64,000 nt of DNA. It comes from Juglans regia (taxonomy: Eukaryota; Streptophyta; Magnoliopsida; Fagales; Juglandaceae). Positions within the stretch are counted from its first letter, which is position 1. Each line of letters begins with the position of its first letter. The notes beneath the pieces are model-generated. The model saw only the letters and a list, made by a program, of their open reading frames with translations. It made no database searches and was not told where the DNA came from. Below, in pieces: positions 24,298-36,334 of this stretch. The stretch is from assembly GCF_001411555.2 (NCBI RefSeq), contig NC_049916.1, forward strand, positions 22,847,558 through 22,911,557, written 5' to 3'. A program made the translations under genes and the position numbers.

Positions 24298-26604
24298 TTA
24301 ATTAACAGAAAGCTCCCGCCGCTTGTACCGCACCATCACCTTTCCTTTCACACCCACAACCATGGCATTCCAATCAATCTCAGGAAAAGGTGACACAAGC
24401 TCCAACTCAAAGTTCCTCAGCAAATGGCTCCATATTGCCTTTATCTGCAGGTATGCAAAGGGCTCACCAAGGCAACCATGCCTGCCACCTCCAAATGAAA
24501 TATATGAGAATGCCCCTGCAACCTTGTCTTCTTCTCTCCCAACGGCAAATCTGTCAGGATCATAACTGTCTGGATTCTTAAATATATGAGGAAGGCGGTT
24601 TGCAAAAGCTGGTGATGTAGCAACTATGTGGCCCTTTGGGATGTCATATTCTTTTCCATCTCGGGTTGTCACACTAAAATCACTATGCGAGCTACGTAGC
24701 AGCATAATCAGTGGTGGGTGGAGTCTCAAGGCTTCCTTAATACACCGATACAGGACATCCATCTCAGACAAGATATCATGATCAACCTTACTCCCATGCT
24801 TTCCCAACAGGTTTTTCTGCTCCTCCAACACAGCAGATAGGTACTCCTTGTGACGCAGGAGATAGGCGCCAGTCCAAGTGGAGGTGATGGAACTTGTGTG
24901 CTGCCCAGCAAATAGAGCAGCAATAAGCAAGCCAGTGACCTCTGCCTCAGTTGTTGGGCGACCATTTTTGTACTTTGAGTCAATGAAGCATTGCAACATG
25001 TCATTCTCTGCATTTCCACCATATTTACGGGAGTGGATAATGTTTGCAAAGATTTTTGCAAGCTTCTTGCGGGCCTGGTCACGTCGTCGATGAGCAGGAA
25101 TGGGCAGGTATGGAAAGATAACACTAATAGGGAGCATTCCATTGTCAAGGTCATGGAACAAGGCAGAAACATCATCAAATAGCTTATCACGAACTTCTCG
25201 GCCCAAGAGACATCTACTGGCTGTGAGGATGATTAGATGCTCCAGCTCATACTTTATATCCACTTCACCACTGTCTCCCCACTTCGAGAAGTAGTCCTGT
25301 CCGTTGCCAGATGAAAAAAAATAGGCTTATGGAATGATCAATCCTGTGGAGCAAGGTATAATGCAAAATCTAGGAAATAAAAGAACCTCAAATCAATAAA
25401 CTGCTGAAATGCCACGTCATACAACTGTCATCAAGAGTGCATGAAAGAATATTAAAAGCACTGCATGACTTAAGCTGATAGTGGGGAAAAATTAGAAGAC
25501 CTCAATGTGTAGCCGGTCACTTTAAAAAGGTAAATAATACTTTGTAGATTAAAGACACTAACAAAGCTTAACTACTCCCAAAATAATGCAGAAGTTTTCT
25601 ATCTTCCACACATTCCTCGCCTACGCTGGTACTTATTTTGCATTTGTTTCCTGCATACAAATACGCATCTCTTCACCAGAAAACATCCTTAACCACTTTG
25701 AGTGAATCATTTCATTTTCTTATGGATCTATGCCCCATTCTGCATGCCTCAAAAGGCTTTTAAATTACCAAACTAAAGAGAGAGAGAGAAACGTCACGAG
25801 CAGCATGAAACGTATGCAATCTGATGTCTTAACAAAGTTATGGTAAAGATTTCTAAACCATATCAATTCCTAAGCACTTGTAAAGATTTCTCCTCTCAGT
25901 TTGTTCATTTCCCCACAATCCAAAACGCCTCTGTGATTTTATTTCAATCAACACTAGAAGTAAATAATCGGGCAGCTTCATAGAGAATTGCCTCAGGACT
26001 AGTCTACGTCTCAAGAAAATTACATCTCACCTAGCAAGCCCTTAGGATCTTCCTGTTTAATTTATAAATAACCACTAACATGAGGAAGCAACGTAACAGC
26101 AAATCTATCATATTCAACCCAGACACTTACCTCTGCTTCTGCAACCATCTGATCGACATATCCCTTCAGTCTGTTTACTCTCAAGGACTCCGTAAAGAAC
26201 CGAAACTGCTCTTGCCGCACCGAGTAATCGACATCAAATACTACTCCTGGGCCGAAAGTTGGCACATTGAACTGGTACACCTCCTGCTGGCTAAGATCAG
26301 ACTCGGAGGCTTTAAAGAAGTGTGCCGAAACCTCGGGACCAATCAAGAAAGTAATCTTCTTGTTGACCACATTCACTGTGAATACACTCCCAAGCTTCGG
26401 GTACTCCTCTCTGAGCATCACGATCGGACCTTTCATGAAGCGGACGAGCCCACCGATTACGGGCCATGACTTGAGAACTGGAGGGAGACGTTTTCCCGAT
26501 CTAGGCACTATTAGCGCAGAAATTAGCTTCGCCACCACTAGAGTGGCCACAATGAGAAGCCCCATATTGAAAAATTTGTTATCCGCATCCATCGTGATCG
26601 TCAT
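24298..26604 (-). CDS. CYP51G1: Obtusifoliol 14-alpha-demethylase (CYP51G)
   Basis: Two exons: 26131-26604 and 24298-25296, phase 0, 490 residues. A second ATG at 26592 (MDADNKFFN) matches the usual family start, so the first four residues may not be used. An N-terminal membrane anchor (LLIVATLVVAKLISALIV) precedes the P450 fold. It has the CYP51 marker TFGPGVVFDVDY, an I-helix with AALFAGQHTSSITSTW, the K-helix ExxR in KEALRLHPP, and the haem loop FGGGRHGCLGEPFAY with its Cys at about 433. The enzyme removes the 14-alpha methyl of obtusifoliol at the ER, an essential step of plant sterol synthesis. All key residues are present and no damage is visible. The promoter side carries a (GGGA)n tract and a G-box. 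Confidence 0.97.
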
Positions 26605-26936
26605 TGGGCAGAATTATATCGACGAGATTCGACTGAAAATCCAAATCCAAACACAAATAAACATGAATATTTACCAATGAACTTAATGAAAACTGTAATA
26701 GCAACATGTGGTAAAAGTACAAAAGATCAGATTTAAGAAATTCTTGATTTGAATCATCTCGTATTTCATTGATCCGGAATTTGAAAATCTTCAAATCTTT
26801 TTATCTTCTCCCCTCGCATTTCTCGGTAACCAAACGGAGAATAAAAGAAGGCAAGAACTACTTTACGCTAAAAAAAAAAGAAGAAGGTGCAATTATGGTT
26901 TGCGTACCTGATTTCAGAGTAATGTAGCCAGAGAGA

Positions 26937-26960
26937 GGGAGGGAGGGAGGGAGGGAGGGA
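26937..26960 (+). repeat. (GGGA)6 tract, potential G-quadruplex
   Basis: Six GGGA units in a row, then a short aggcaggcaggcag run, about 335 bp upstream of the CYP51 start. The G-rich strand is the template strand for CYP51, so the transcript would carry a UCCC run if it lies in the 5' UTR. A gtacgc-type donor at about 26908 hints at a 5' UTR intron, unproven. Confidence 0.8.
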
Positions 26961-27244
26961 TTTGAAAGGCAGGCAGGCAGACAAGAAGAGAGGCGGAGAA
27001 GTAGAGGAGGGAGTGTGATTAGAGTAGGCTAATTACTTTGCATCGTCATTAATTATAAAGGGGTTAGCAAAAGAGTGCGTGACCGAACCGAGCCGAGCCG
27101 AGCCGTGGGTCGAGAGCCCCGGTCAGCGCAGTAACCTAACCCGGGTTAACTTTGTTTAGTTGTTTTTGATTAGCTGTGCCCGCAGGATCTGCAAAACGGT
27201 GGGTCTGCGAAAAGGTTTCGAACGTGTGCTGTGTTGATGGGGAG

Positions 27245-27250
27245 CACGTG
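27245..27250. promoter_or_regulatory. G-box (CACGTG)
   Basis: A palindromic CACGTG about 640 bp upstream of the CYP51 start codon. Such sites bind bHLH and bZIP factors. Function here is a guess from sequence and position. Confidence 0.35.
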
Positions 27251-27494
27251 GCAACTTGGACTGAAGGGAGAGAGAAGGACAAGACACTCGACGATTACAG
27301 TCTTATTCATTTTTACAATTATTCTCATTTTATCATCTAATTATTATAATTTTTTTTAATTTTTATATAAAATAAAATAAAAAATTTAATTTTTATAAAT
27401 TTAAAATAAAAATAATATTAAAAAATATAATTTAATAATATTTTATTTAATTTTTAATTTTTAACTAAATTCATTTTATTTCGTCTGTAAAAGT

Positions 27495-28076
27495 TAGGGA
27501 TGGACAGCGGGACTCCGCCCCCGCATCTAGGGTCCCTAGTGGGGGCGGGTGGAGGGGAGGGCCCAACCCTGCCCACCCCCGCTTACAATTATATATATAT
27601 ACATTATATACATATATATAAACATAAATATTTATATTTATATTTTATAAATTGTGTATATATAAATATATATTACAATTTGTTAGACTTATTTATAAAA
27701 TATGTATTGATAAATTTAAAAACTACGTAGTTTAAAAATTAATATATTATAATTTACACAAAATATATACTAGCAAATTTAAAAATTACATAATTTTTAA
27801 ATTATAGTCATATTTATAAAATTTAAATTTATAATTTAGATCTAAAAATATATTTTTAATTATTTTTACACTTAAAAAATAATTTTTAAAATAAATAAAA
27901 TATAATATTTTTTTAAATGAAAAGAAGCGAGAAAGATTGAGAATCCGTCCGGCACTCTGCCCCGCATCCCGGGGATGAAGAATGGAGGACGAGAGTAAAA
28001 ATTCCACCCTCTACTCCATGTGAGACGGGATGCAGGAAAGGAATGCCCTGCCCGGAAGGGGCGGGTAGCCACCCTA
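27495..28076. mobile_element. hAT-like MITE with GC-rich ends, copy 2
   Basis: 582 bp. It starts tagggatggacagcggga and ends, read in reverse, tagggtggctacccgcc. The ends are GC-rich (27500-27585, 27940-28076) and the core AT-rich. Flanks gtaaaagt and gcaaaaac match at 6 of 8 positions, a decayed 8-bp duplication. It is the same family as 10612-11260, with a single end at 59823. Confidence 0.6.
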
Positions 28077-28532
28077 GCAAAAACAAAGGCAAGGCAGAGA
28101 GTAAAGACGGAAGAAGTGGACGTGGGACCAAGTGGCAGTCTGGCATCTTGTTTTGGTTTTTTAGTCTGGAAAATCATACTTGTGGCATCTTGTATTGATT
28201 TTTTTTTAAGTTTGGAAAATGATACTAACGCAGCATTTTCATAATACATTATTAAATAATTTATAAAAATATTATTATTTTAAAATATAATTACGAAAAT
28301 AATTGTAGGTGTATTGTTATACTTTTAAAATTTTAATTTTAATTTTGAGTTCTCTCCTCTCAAGACTCGGTCGGCTATCCCAAGGACAAAATGTTGATAA
28401 AAAAACTCTATTTATTAAATTCTTATTTTATTTTCATTTTGCTATAATAAGACAATCTTATCCATTAATCTTTGAATTCTTATTTGAAAAAAAATAATAC
28501 ATCATATAAGAATTATACATTTTAGGTAATAA

Positions 28533-28752
28533 GGTGCTTTTAAGATAATGAGTTGATATGAGAAGAGAAGAGATGAAAATTGAAAGTTAAATAAAATATT
28601 TTTAGAATATTATTTTTTAATATTATTATTATTTTGAGATTTAAAAAAGTTGAATTGTTTATTATATTTTGTGTAAAAATTTAAAAAAATTGTAATGATG
28701 AAATAAGATGAGATGAAACACTTTCACCATCTAAACACCAAACGAGACTTAA
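28533..28752. mobile_element. catctcatctcatt-family MITE
   Basis: Left end ggtgcttttaagataatgagttgatatg, right end agatgagatgaaacactttcaccatctaaacacc. It is the reverse complement of the copy at 61368-61755. It is non-coding, AT-rich inside, and is the most abundant repeat type in this window. Confidence 0.6.
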
Positions 28753-29464
28753 AATGAATGTAATGTATAACATTATTAGTCTTAGATTGAGACAAAGTTG
28801 GTAACATGGGATGGTAAGGGATCTTGGCTCATGTTATCATGGCTAATCTTATTTCTAATTTGCCTACTCAAAATAAGAGTGGAATGATCGATGATAGGCA
28901 GTCCAAAACCTGACACTCCTTTGAATCAATGACAACACAATGAGCCTTGTTGAATAACCTCGGACTCCAGACAATGTCGATTTGAATGCAACTCTCGACA
29001 AATTCTAAGTTGTTTTAACTTCAACTCAAGGTGTAGTTTTGGTTCTCAACTGTTGTTTAACGGTGGATAATAAATAATGGAAGGCTTTGGAATGGCTTAG
29101 AGCATTATTAGTAGACTTGTTAAAATTTGGTCAAGATTTAGCTAAGATGCACGATAAAAGTAAAATAATAGACTCAACGGTTGAATAGTAATCCTTGTCC
29201 AAGGTTATATCCCTGGCCAAATCTGGCTAAATATTATTTTGGACTAAATAATTCATCTTTCTTGCTATCTGCTACTCTCCCCCCAAGAAGAAAAAATGAA
29301 GAAAAATCACAAATATATGAGCTTCAATCTCACGCCGAATTCCTGTCTGGGATGAAGCTTTTAGTACATATCCTGAATCTGTTATGATTACTATTTTGTT
29401 TGATGCTAACGATCACAAACTTTTAATATCTATTTTATAAATTGTTTTTTATAAGTATTTGATG

Positions 29465-30080
29465 CAGTGTTTTTGATACCGTACTGTATCGGCCTGTATA
29501 TTCCATACCGGCCACTGGTTTGATAGAGGTTATACATTTGTTTCGTACCGCTCCAAATACCGGGTGTACTGGCCTGTACCGATTGAAACACATATTTCGC
29601 CTGGTACACATTCTGCAGCCTGTTTGGATGGTATTTTCGCAATTTTAGTAAACGTCTAGAGGCTATTTCTTCTGAAAAAACATGTTTGTTGTAACTTTTT
29701 TTTTTTGGATATGATGTTTGTTGTAACTCAAAACTTAAGAACTTATGTTAGTTGTAACTTAAAACTTAAAACTTGTATTGAGAAGTATAGAGTTTATGGC
29801 TTATTTTGTTGTTATTTAGAATACAGTTAATACTTGTATATATATAATTTATCTACTTATAAATAATTCTAAAAGGAAAAATTTTTGCATCTGCCTACAC
29901 CGGCACACACTCAATGCATTGAGTGTAAAAAAGAAAAAAAAATATGTGAAGTGTGTGCCCGGTGTAGGCAGATGCATAGCAAACCCCATTCTAAAATAGT
30001 ACACGAAACTATACCGGTATCGAAATATTTCGTTCCGTGCCTTGACTGATACGGCCTCCGATATAGTATTCAAAACTTTG
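29465..30080. mobile_element. hAT-like element, ccggta family, copy 2
   Basis: 616 bp with ends CAGTGTTTTTGATACC and, in reverse, CAAAGTTTTGAATAC. It is flanked by a perfect 8-bp direct repeat atttgatg (29457-29464 and 30081-30088). It is the same family as the one in the IRX10L intron, in reverse orientation. It carries no transposase. Confidence 0.85.
29886..29976. repeat. Hairpin (small foldback element) nested in hAT-like element
   Basis: Arms tgcatctgcctacaccggca and its near-perfect complement (about 27 bp) flank a short loop that itself contains the palindrome actcaatgcattgagt. It could be a tiny MITE. A transcript would fold into a long hairpin. Confidence 0.75.
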
Positions 30081-30369
30081 ATTTGATGTCCAACAAAAGC
30101 AGGGTTTTAACTTTTAACATACGTGTTGTTGGCTTAGCAATAAAAAAAAAATTAATGTGTACATTTTTAATAACGAATAAATATTTAAATTACAATTAGA
30201 ATTAAAATAAATTAAAATTTTAAAATCAATATTTTAATAAAATAGTGATAGATTTGGAGAGTCTATTATTTAGTGTTGTTAAAAGATGACTAGCTAAATT
30301 TATAAAAATGAATTTTTAACTAAAATTTGGTCAAACTTTATTGAGTACACTTCTAATACTTTTACCCAT

Positions 30370-31431
30370 TGTCAAATAAAAGGTGCAAATGCGATCGAGG
30401 TGGGTCTCGTTGCCACGTTCTTCAGTTGCTGCATTGCAAAGAGAGTTTTCCTTTTCCATTCACTAATCTCCACCTCCCATTCGCAGCTTCGTTCCGATTG
30501 TCATAGGTTAATGGGCTCTGCTTCCTACCAACCATAGAGACAACAAGATATGATTTTCACGGTAGATCATTGTGGAGGGATAAAATATCATAGCCCATAA
30601 TTGGGCCCAGCTCACCACTAAAGCAAGAGACAAACAAAATAAAGTGATAAGAGTGGGGGACAGGAATGGACATGGAGCATGCAAGCTAGCATGTGCAATA
30701 AAGGGTCAGAGGAAAATAGGAAGAGAGGCATGTGCAGTAAAGGGTCAGAGGAAAAATAGGAAGAAAAGAGAAATAGTTCACGCAAGGGAGATCTGCCACC
30801 TCATGGCAGGTTGACATGTGCAATAAAGGACTAGATACACAACTACCACTTGTAGAAAAAAGATCATATAAAAGGGGATGTCCAGACAACTTTAAAGGGG
30901 ACTATTTCTTCTCACATCGACTCACACTCAAGCTAGATAATATCTTCAACTTTTTCTTCAACCTACTGCAAACTCGTGAGACTATAAACAAATATATTAT
31001 AGTGGATTCCCCTCCCCAAACGCCTGTAGATGTAGGCCTGGTGTCGAATCACGTAAATCTCGATGTCTATCTCTCTTTATTTTCATTGTATTTATTTTTC
31101 ATTCATCGCCATGGACGTACAAATCGCCACTATACAACCGCACCACGCAAGCACAGTCAACCATTGTTGTCCAGGCCGCAAAACACGACACTTTCAAATT
31201 CCTATCCCGACGACATGCGCAGAGTGCAAGCACACTGATAAAACATTCCGACCTCGGTCTCACACAACCGTGCCAAAATTGAACCAACTCTCAGATCCCA
31301 AAGCCTTCGAGTCCACCTCTATATCTAATGACCAACCAAGGACGCGAGTTTCTCCGTCTTTTGCATTTTTCACAAACACCTCGCATGCACAACATAATAT
31401 ATACTCACTTGGTCTGAGAATCAATTTTGCA
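30370..31431 (+). mobile_element. Copia-like LTR remnant upstream of LIP2p relic
   Basis: It contains a short tandem duplication (ataaagggtcagaggaaa, near 30698 and 30737), a TATA-like catataaaagggg at about 30865, and a U5-like stretch at 30985-31110 (gtagatgtaggc, then gaatcacgtaaatc) similar in plan to the LTR at 49716. After 31100 is repeat-like sequence of unknown origin. It sits where the first exon of the LIP2p gene would be expected. Boundaries are uncertain. Confidence 0.35.
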
Positions 31432-32582
31432 GATGCAAGTGTTTCAACTTGTACAAAGACCTGGTTCCTTATGGGAAGGCATAGTCTTGGCAAAGAAGAA
31501 TTGTTAGGGACAAGATGACCTAGATTGAAAGAAAAATAGATTGTCTTGATATGCTAATCATTCTACAACATTACCCTGTGTATACATTGGGCACTAGGAG
31601 TTCCAGTGAGTATCTGAATTTCAACATCAACAAGAATGCTCCCCACGACATTTACCGAATCGAGCGTTGCGGCGAAGTCACCTATCATGGCCCTGGCCAG
31701 GTACAAATTAAGAACCACATACCACAATTTTATGACTGCATGTCATCTAATTAAATATAAATACTAATTTTATTTATGATGGCATTTTATAATGAGACGA
31801 ATGCACAATGTGTCCACTCCGAGACTACCTAACAATCCCTCATTTTATAGCATAATTTTCAATTAAGTTAGAAAATTTATTTTGGCAGGGGAAGAAAGTT
31901 CAAGTATCGGACTGGGATAACTTCTTCTTGAATTATTTGAAGTGTACTTGCAGAAAACTCCTTTCAGATGGCTTGTGCACCTCCGAGTCGAGACCTTTTT
32001 TTGGGACAGCCAGTAGAAAAAAAAAGTTTTTCATTTTTAACTAAGCATATCTGTAGGGCATTCTCTTTATTTTTGTATTTTGTTCCAAAGTCTTAATGTA
32101 TGAGTGTTGGACTGTAGCTAGTTATGTACCCAATTATCAATCTCCGAAATCATAGGATGGATCTTCATTGGTACCTCATGGCCCTTGAGGAGGTGGTCAT
32201 CCGCGTTCTTTCCACAACATTTTCTATCAAGGCATCTCGACTAAAGGGTTTCACTAGCGTTTGGGTTGGTAAGTTTCATAATCCTTCCATTTTATTTTAG
32301 TTTTTTGCATAATTTATGTTCTCATTTTTTATGCAATACTACATAGTTTAAGACTATCTGCATTGGGGTTCTTTAAAACTTCTATATCAAGCAAGACGTT
32401 GATTTTTATCTGAGTTCCTAATAGTCCTAATCCGTGCATGTTCGGTGTTTCCAAACAAACTGTCATAACTGTAGCTTTTAAATAGAGTAACCTCTTCTGT
32501 TATGTCCCATTTGGAAGTTGTGGGAAAAAAAGAAAAAACTATGTTAAGATCCGTACTTAGTATTTTCTAACATATATTTTTT

Positions 32583-32743
32583 TGAATAATTTTATATACA
32601 ATCGTGAAGTACATAAACGTCGCATAATCTTTTTTGAAAAAGAGTGAGGTCTACTATTAAAATAATTAATTTTTTTTTCATGTAGATCTTATATTTTATT
32701 CAATTTTTTCAAAGCGATTATACAATTCACAGTTGTAAATATC
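32583..32743. mobile_element. Foldback MITE in LIP2p relic intron
   Basis: About 160 bp, near-palindromic, with arms acaatcgtgaagtac and in reverse acaactgtgaattgt, and an internal gaaaaagagtgaggtctac/gtagatcttatattt core. It is the same family as at 60024 and 62521. Confidence 0.65.
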
Positions 32744-32754
32744 TTTCGTCATTT

Positions 32755-32830
32755 TTTTATAGGTAAAGCAAGAATTTGATTGATGAAAGCAATAGGCATA
32801 GCCTGTATTTTCCAACATATAATTGAACTC
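32755..32830 (-). repeat. LINE-like 3' end fragment
   Basis: A T-rich lead, then aggtaaagcaagaatttgattgatgaaagcaataggcatagcc. A similar aataggcatagcc stretch after a poly-T run occurs at about 43920. It is probably a 5'-truncated non-LTR insertion on the minus strand. Confidence 0.35.
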
Positions 32831-34185
32831 AACATGTCTTGAAACTGTTCTCATTTCTTTTAATCCCTTACAAAGCATCAAGAGCGAGTATTGAATAAGT
32901 AAAAGACTAATTGGCGTGTCAAGTTTCATGTGGTTGTGCCATCTCTTACCGAATTAAGAGTAATTAATTAAATTTTTTAGAGGTTATGGATGAATTTTTA
33001 TACTACTTTTGCAATTATATTTTCTTGGTAAAAGTTGACTCTAAGATGCTGTAATTAATTAGAATAGTTTATAATGTTATTCAAGGTCAATTCCCCTTTC
33101 ATATTGGTTCTGTGGCCCCTTAGTTAATGGTAAGACTAAGGTTGCACCTCATAGCAGTATATTTTTTAAGGAACAACTCCCAAAACCATGCCATAAACTC
33201 CTGAATATTTTCATTAACTTTATATTTTCTGCTAAATTAAGGACCTGGACTTCCTGTTAATGATCTTAATACTCTCTACTTCTATGATGTTGTTCTCCTT
33301 TATTTTTTGTTCTGGTAATTCAATGATAATAGCATGCAATTATTGACTCGTCAGTTTCTTCAACAATTCTCTTTTTGTCCTAGATTTAATTTGTTTGGGG
33401 GGATAAAATGCAGAGTGTTTTAAGTTATTTTCATTACCCTGATCTTTCTAGCTTGTTCAATATCACCTTAGGAGACAAGCAAGTGGCAAGCATTGGGATA
33501 CGAGCATCTCAACGAATAACATATCACGGCTTAGCACTAAATGCCACCACATATCTAACCCCATTATAGTCAAGAGTTGTTCTACTAATCAGCTACTATT
33601 CATCAATAAACACCTCACACTTGACGTGGTTGTCTTTTTGTTTTTTTCCCCCCCAGTCCTGTTGAAAAGCATTTGAACACAACGACCCCACGTATTGAAC
33701 CCATCCTACTCTCGCGCCCCCCTCTCTCCATCTCGTTGCCCAGCACCCTCGAGCATCGCCATCTCTGTCGTTGCCCAGGACCCTTGAGCAACGCCGTCTT
33801 TGTTGTCGCCTAGTACCGGCAACTCGTCGGCCTGCCTCTGCCCATCGCCACCCATCCCACTCTCGCGGCCCCCTCCCTTCCTCCCTCCCGTACGTCTCGT
33901 CGCCAGTAGCCTCATTTCACGGGAACCACTCGTCGCCCTCCCTCCACTAGCGCCATTGCACGATGCACCTTCGACTCGTCGTCGTCCCTCTCGTCGAGTA
34001 AACCAGAGGATTTGAGGCAAGAAACACCCCCTGCGTCAATTGTGCCAACTAGTGTAGAATTTGAACAAAATGTTGAAAGTACATCACAGATGATTGATCA
34101 ATGCGCAAATGCTATTGGTGGTATTAAACTTTTGTCTGCTTTGACTTTAATGAAGCCAATATTGAATTGATGCTAATCTATCTAT

Positions 34186-36300
34186 ATGTATGCATTTTTA
34201 GAAACTTTATATGACGCAAATGAAGAGGTGAAGGTTACCACTGTTGTCTTAGATGATGATGTACGAGTTGAAGCACCAAAATCTGGTATGAAATTCAATA
34301 GTGAAAAAGTGTTTACGGCATATTATAAGAGATATGCCAAGCAAGAGAGTTTTGGTATAAAGACACAGAGGACGAAGAGAGATGATGATGATAGGATTGT
34401 GTATGTGACCATTGGTTGTGCCCGTGGCAGAAAGTACCAACCTAAGCACAGTAATATCTCGAGGCCACGACCAACAACTAAAACAGATTATAAGGCGAAG
34501 GTAAATGAACCTGGAGTAAGAATGGCAAATGGGTTTCACCACTGTTGAAAATGTGCACAACCACAGTACTGTGAGCCCCAAGAAGATAAAACTCTTGCGA
34601 TCTCACAAGTGTGTAGATGAATACAGTCGAAGAATGCTCGACCTAAATGATAGAGCTGATATTCGAATGAACAAGAATTATTATTCTCTTGTTATTGACG
34701 CGGGGGGTTTTGAAAATCTTGATTTTCAAGAGAAATATTGTCAAAATTTCATTGACAATGCTAGACATTTAAAGTTGGGTAAATGAGATGGCGAAACACT
34801 TAGACTACGTTCAGAGAATGACAGAGATGAATGATGGCTTCGTTTCTTTCATGGACGTGGATGATGAGGGAATGTTTCAAAATATATTTTGAGTTGATGC
34901 ATGGAGTCGAGTGGTATATGAGTATTTCGAAGATGTTACAATCTTCGATACAATATACCTAACAAACAGGTACGAGATGCATTTTGCTCCTTTGTTGGTG
35001 TTAACCATTATGGGTAGTTTATACTATTAGGGGCGAGGTTACTGTCAAGCGAAGACACAGATACATTTGTTTGTTTGTTCCGAATGTGGTTAAATTGCAT
35101 GAATGGTCGGGTGCCCAAAGCCATCATAACCGACAAAGATCGGACAATGAAAAATACTATTGCAATTGTATTTCCGGAAACCTGCCATAGATATTGTCTA
35201 TGACATATAATGCGCAAATTTTCAAAGAAGTTAGGGTCTCACTCCCAATTCAACACAGGGTTAAAGACCTTCATTCAAGCTGCATTGTATGATTCACAAA
35301 CTTCTATGGAGTTTGAGGATAGGTGGGGTCAACTACTTGAGAAGTACGATCTTAGAAATTGGCTCCAGTCCTTATACGACGAAAGGATGTTTTGGGTTAC
35401 GATTTACTTAAAGAATGTATTTTGGACTGGCAGGAGCACATACAACGGTCGAAAAACATGAATGATTTTTTTGACGGGTATGTCCATTCCAGAACAATTT
35501 TGAAGAAATTCGTCGACCAATTTGATAATACTCTAAGAAAGAATATGGAGGTAGAGACAACAACTGATTTCAATTCTAACAACCAAACGATCCCCTGCTT
35601 GTCCCCTTACAACATTGAGAAGCAATTTCAAAAGTTATATACAAATGCAAAGTTTAAAGAGGTCCAAAGGGAGCTGATGGGCCTAATGTGTTGTAATTGC
35701 ACACTTATAAGCACGCATGAGTGCATTTCAACCTTCGATGTCTTGAATGAAATATGTTCTGATGACTGCACCAAAACAGTCCACTACTGAATTTACTATA
35801 ACGAAGAGGAGTGCGAGTTAAAATGCACGTGTGCATTGTTTGAGATAAGGGAGATTCTATGTAGGCATGCACTTAGAGTTTGTCAATTGAAGATGATTAA
35901 TGTGTTGCCAGATATGTATCTCTTGGATCGCTGGAGAAAGGACGAAAATAGGAGATACACATTGATAAAAAATAGTTATGATGACTTGCAGGGCAGTGAA
36001 GACGCACGAAGGTATGAGGTTGTGGTTAAAAAATGTTTGAAATTAGCAACGCGTATATCCCCAAGTGATGAGCATGTCAATACATTCCTACGCTATGTTG
36101 ATGAGTTTTAGTCAAAGTGTGAAGGTTTAACAATTGGGTTAAAATTCGAATCAATGAAGGTCAGAACAAAGGTAGTCGCGGATAAAGGTAAGAAGATATC
36201 AAGCTCTCACGTCGTCCGAGGGAAATGGAGACCACCAATTAAGAGAAAGGTTCCGCTCGTGGAGAATATGGCAACAAAGAGAATAAAGAAACATGTATGA
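34186..36300 (+). pseudogene. FAR1/MULE-type transposase relic
   Basis: Pieces in changing frames keep the order of a FAR1-type transposase. First is a FAR1 DNA-binding region (MKFNSEKVFTAYYKRYAKQE, then a CxRG end, about 34288-34450). Then come HNHSTVSPKKIKLLRSH and NKNYYSLVIDAGGFENLDF, then the DDE core with IFDTIYLTNRYEM (near 34940) and ITDKDRTMKN (near 35130). A SWIM zinc motif follows (CTC ... CRH at about 35828-35865) and a basic tail RGKWRPPIKRK, with a stop at 36298. Several frameshifts and stops (for example TGA at 35788 and TAG at 36109) rule out function. The family supplies transposase for MULEs or, in domesticated form, light-signalling factors. Confidence 0.85.
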
Positions 36301-36334
36301 TCCCTCTGTCACCTTGGAATGACTAAAGAAAAAT

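Larger units (their letters stand above)
29098..30362. mobile_element. Outer DNA element of a triple nest
   Basis: Imperfect inverted ends: gcattattagtagacttgtt on the left and, in reverse, agtattagaagtgtactcaat on the right, followed on both sides by a ttggtc/ttgacc stretch. It is interrupted by the hAT-like element at 29465-30080, which in turn holds a hairpin at 29886-29976. Without its guest this element is about 640 bp. Confidence 0.5.

Noticed and set aside
27256..27270. ttggactgaagggag matches the first 15 nt of miR319
   Set aside because: The match stops there and no complementary arm is present nearby, so a precursor hairpin cannot form.
33706..34020. GC-rich open frames on both strands
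   Set aside because: They are the long inverted end of the MULE; the mirror-image frames occur at 37222-37583.
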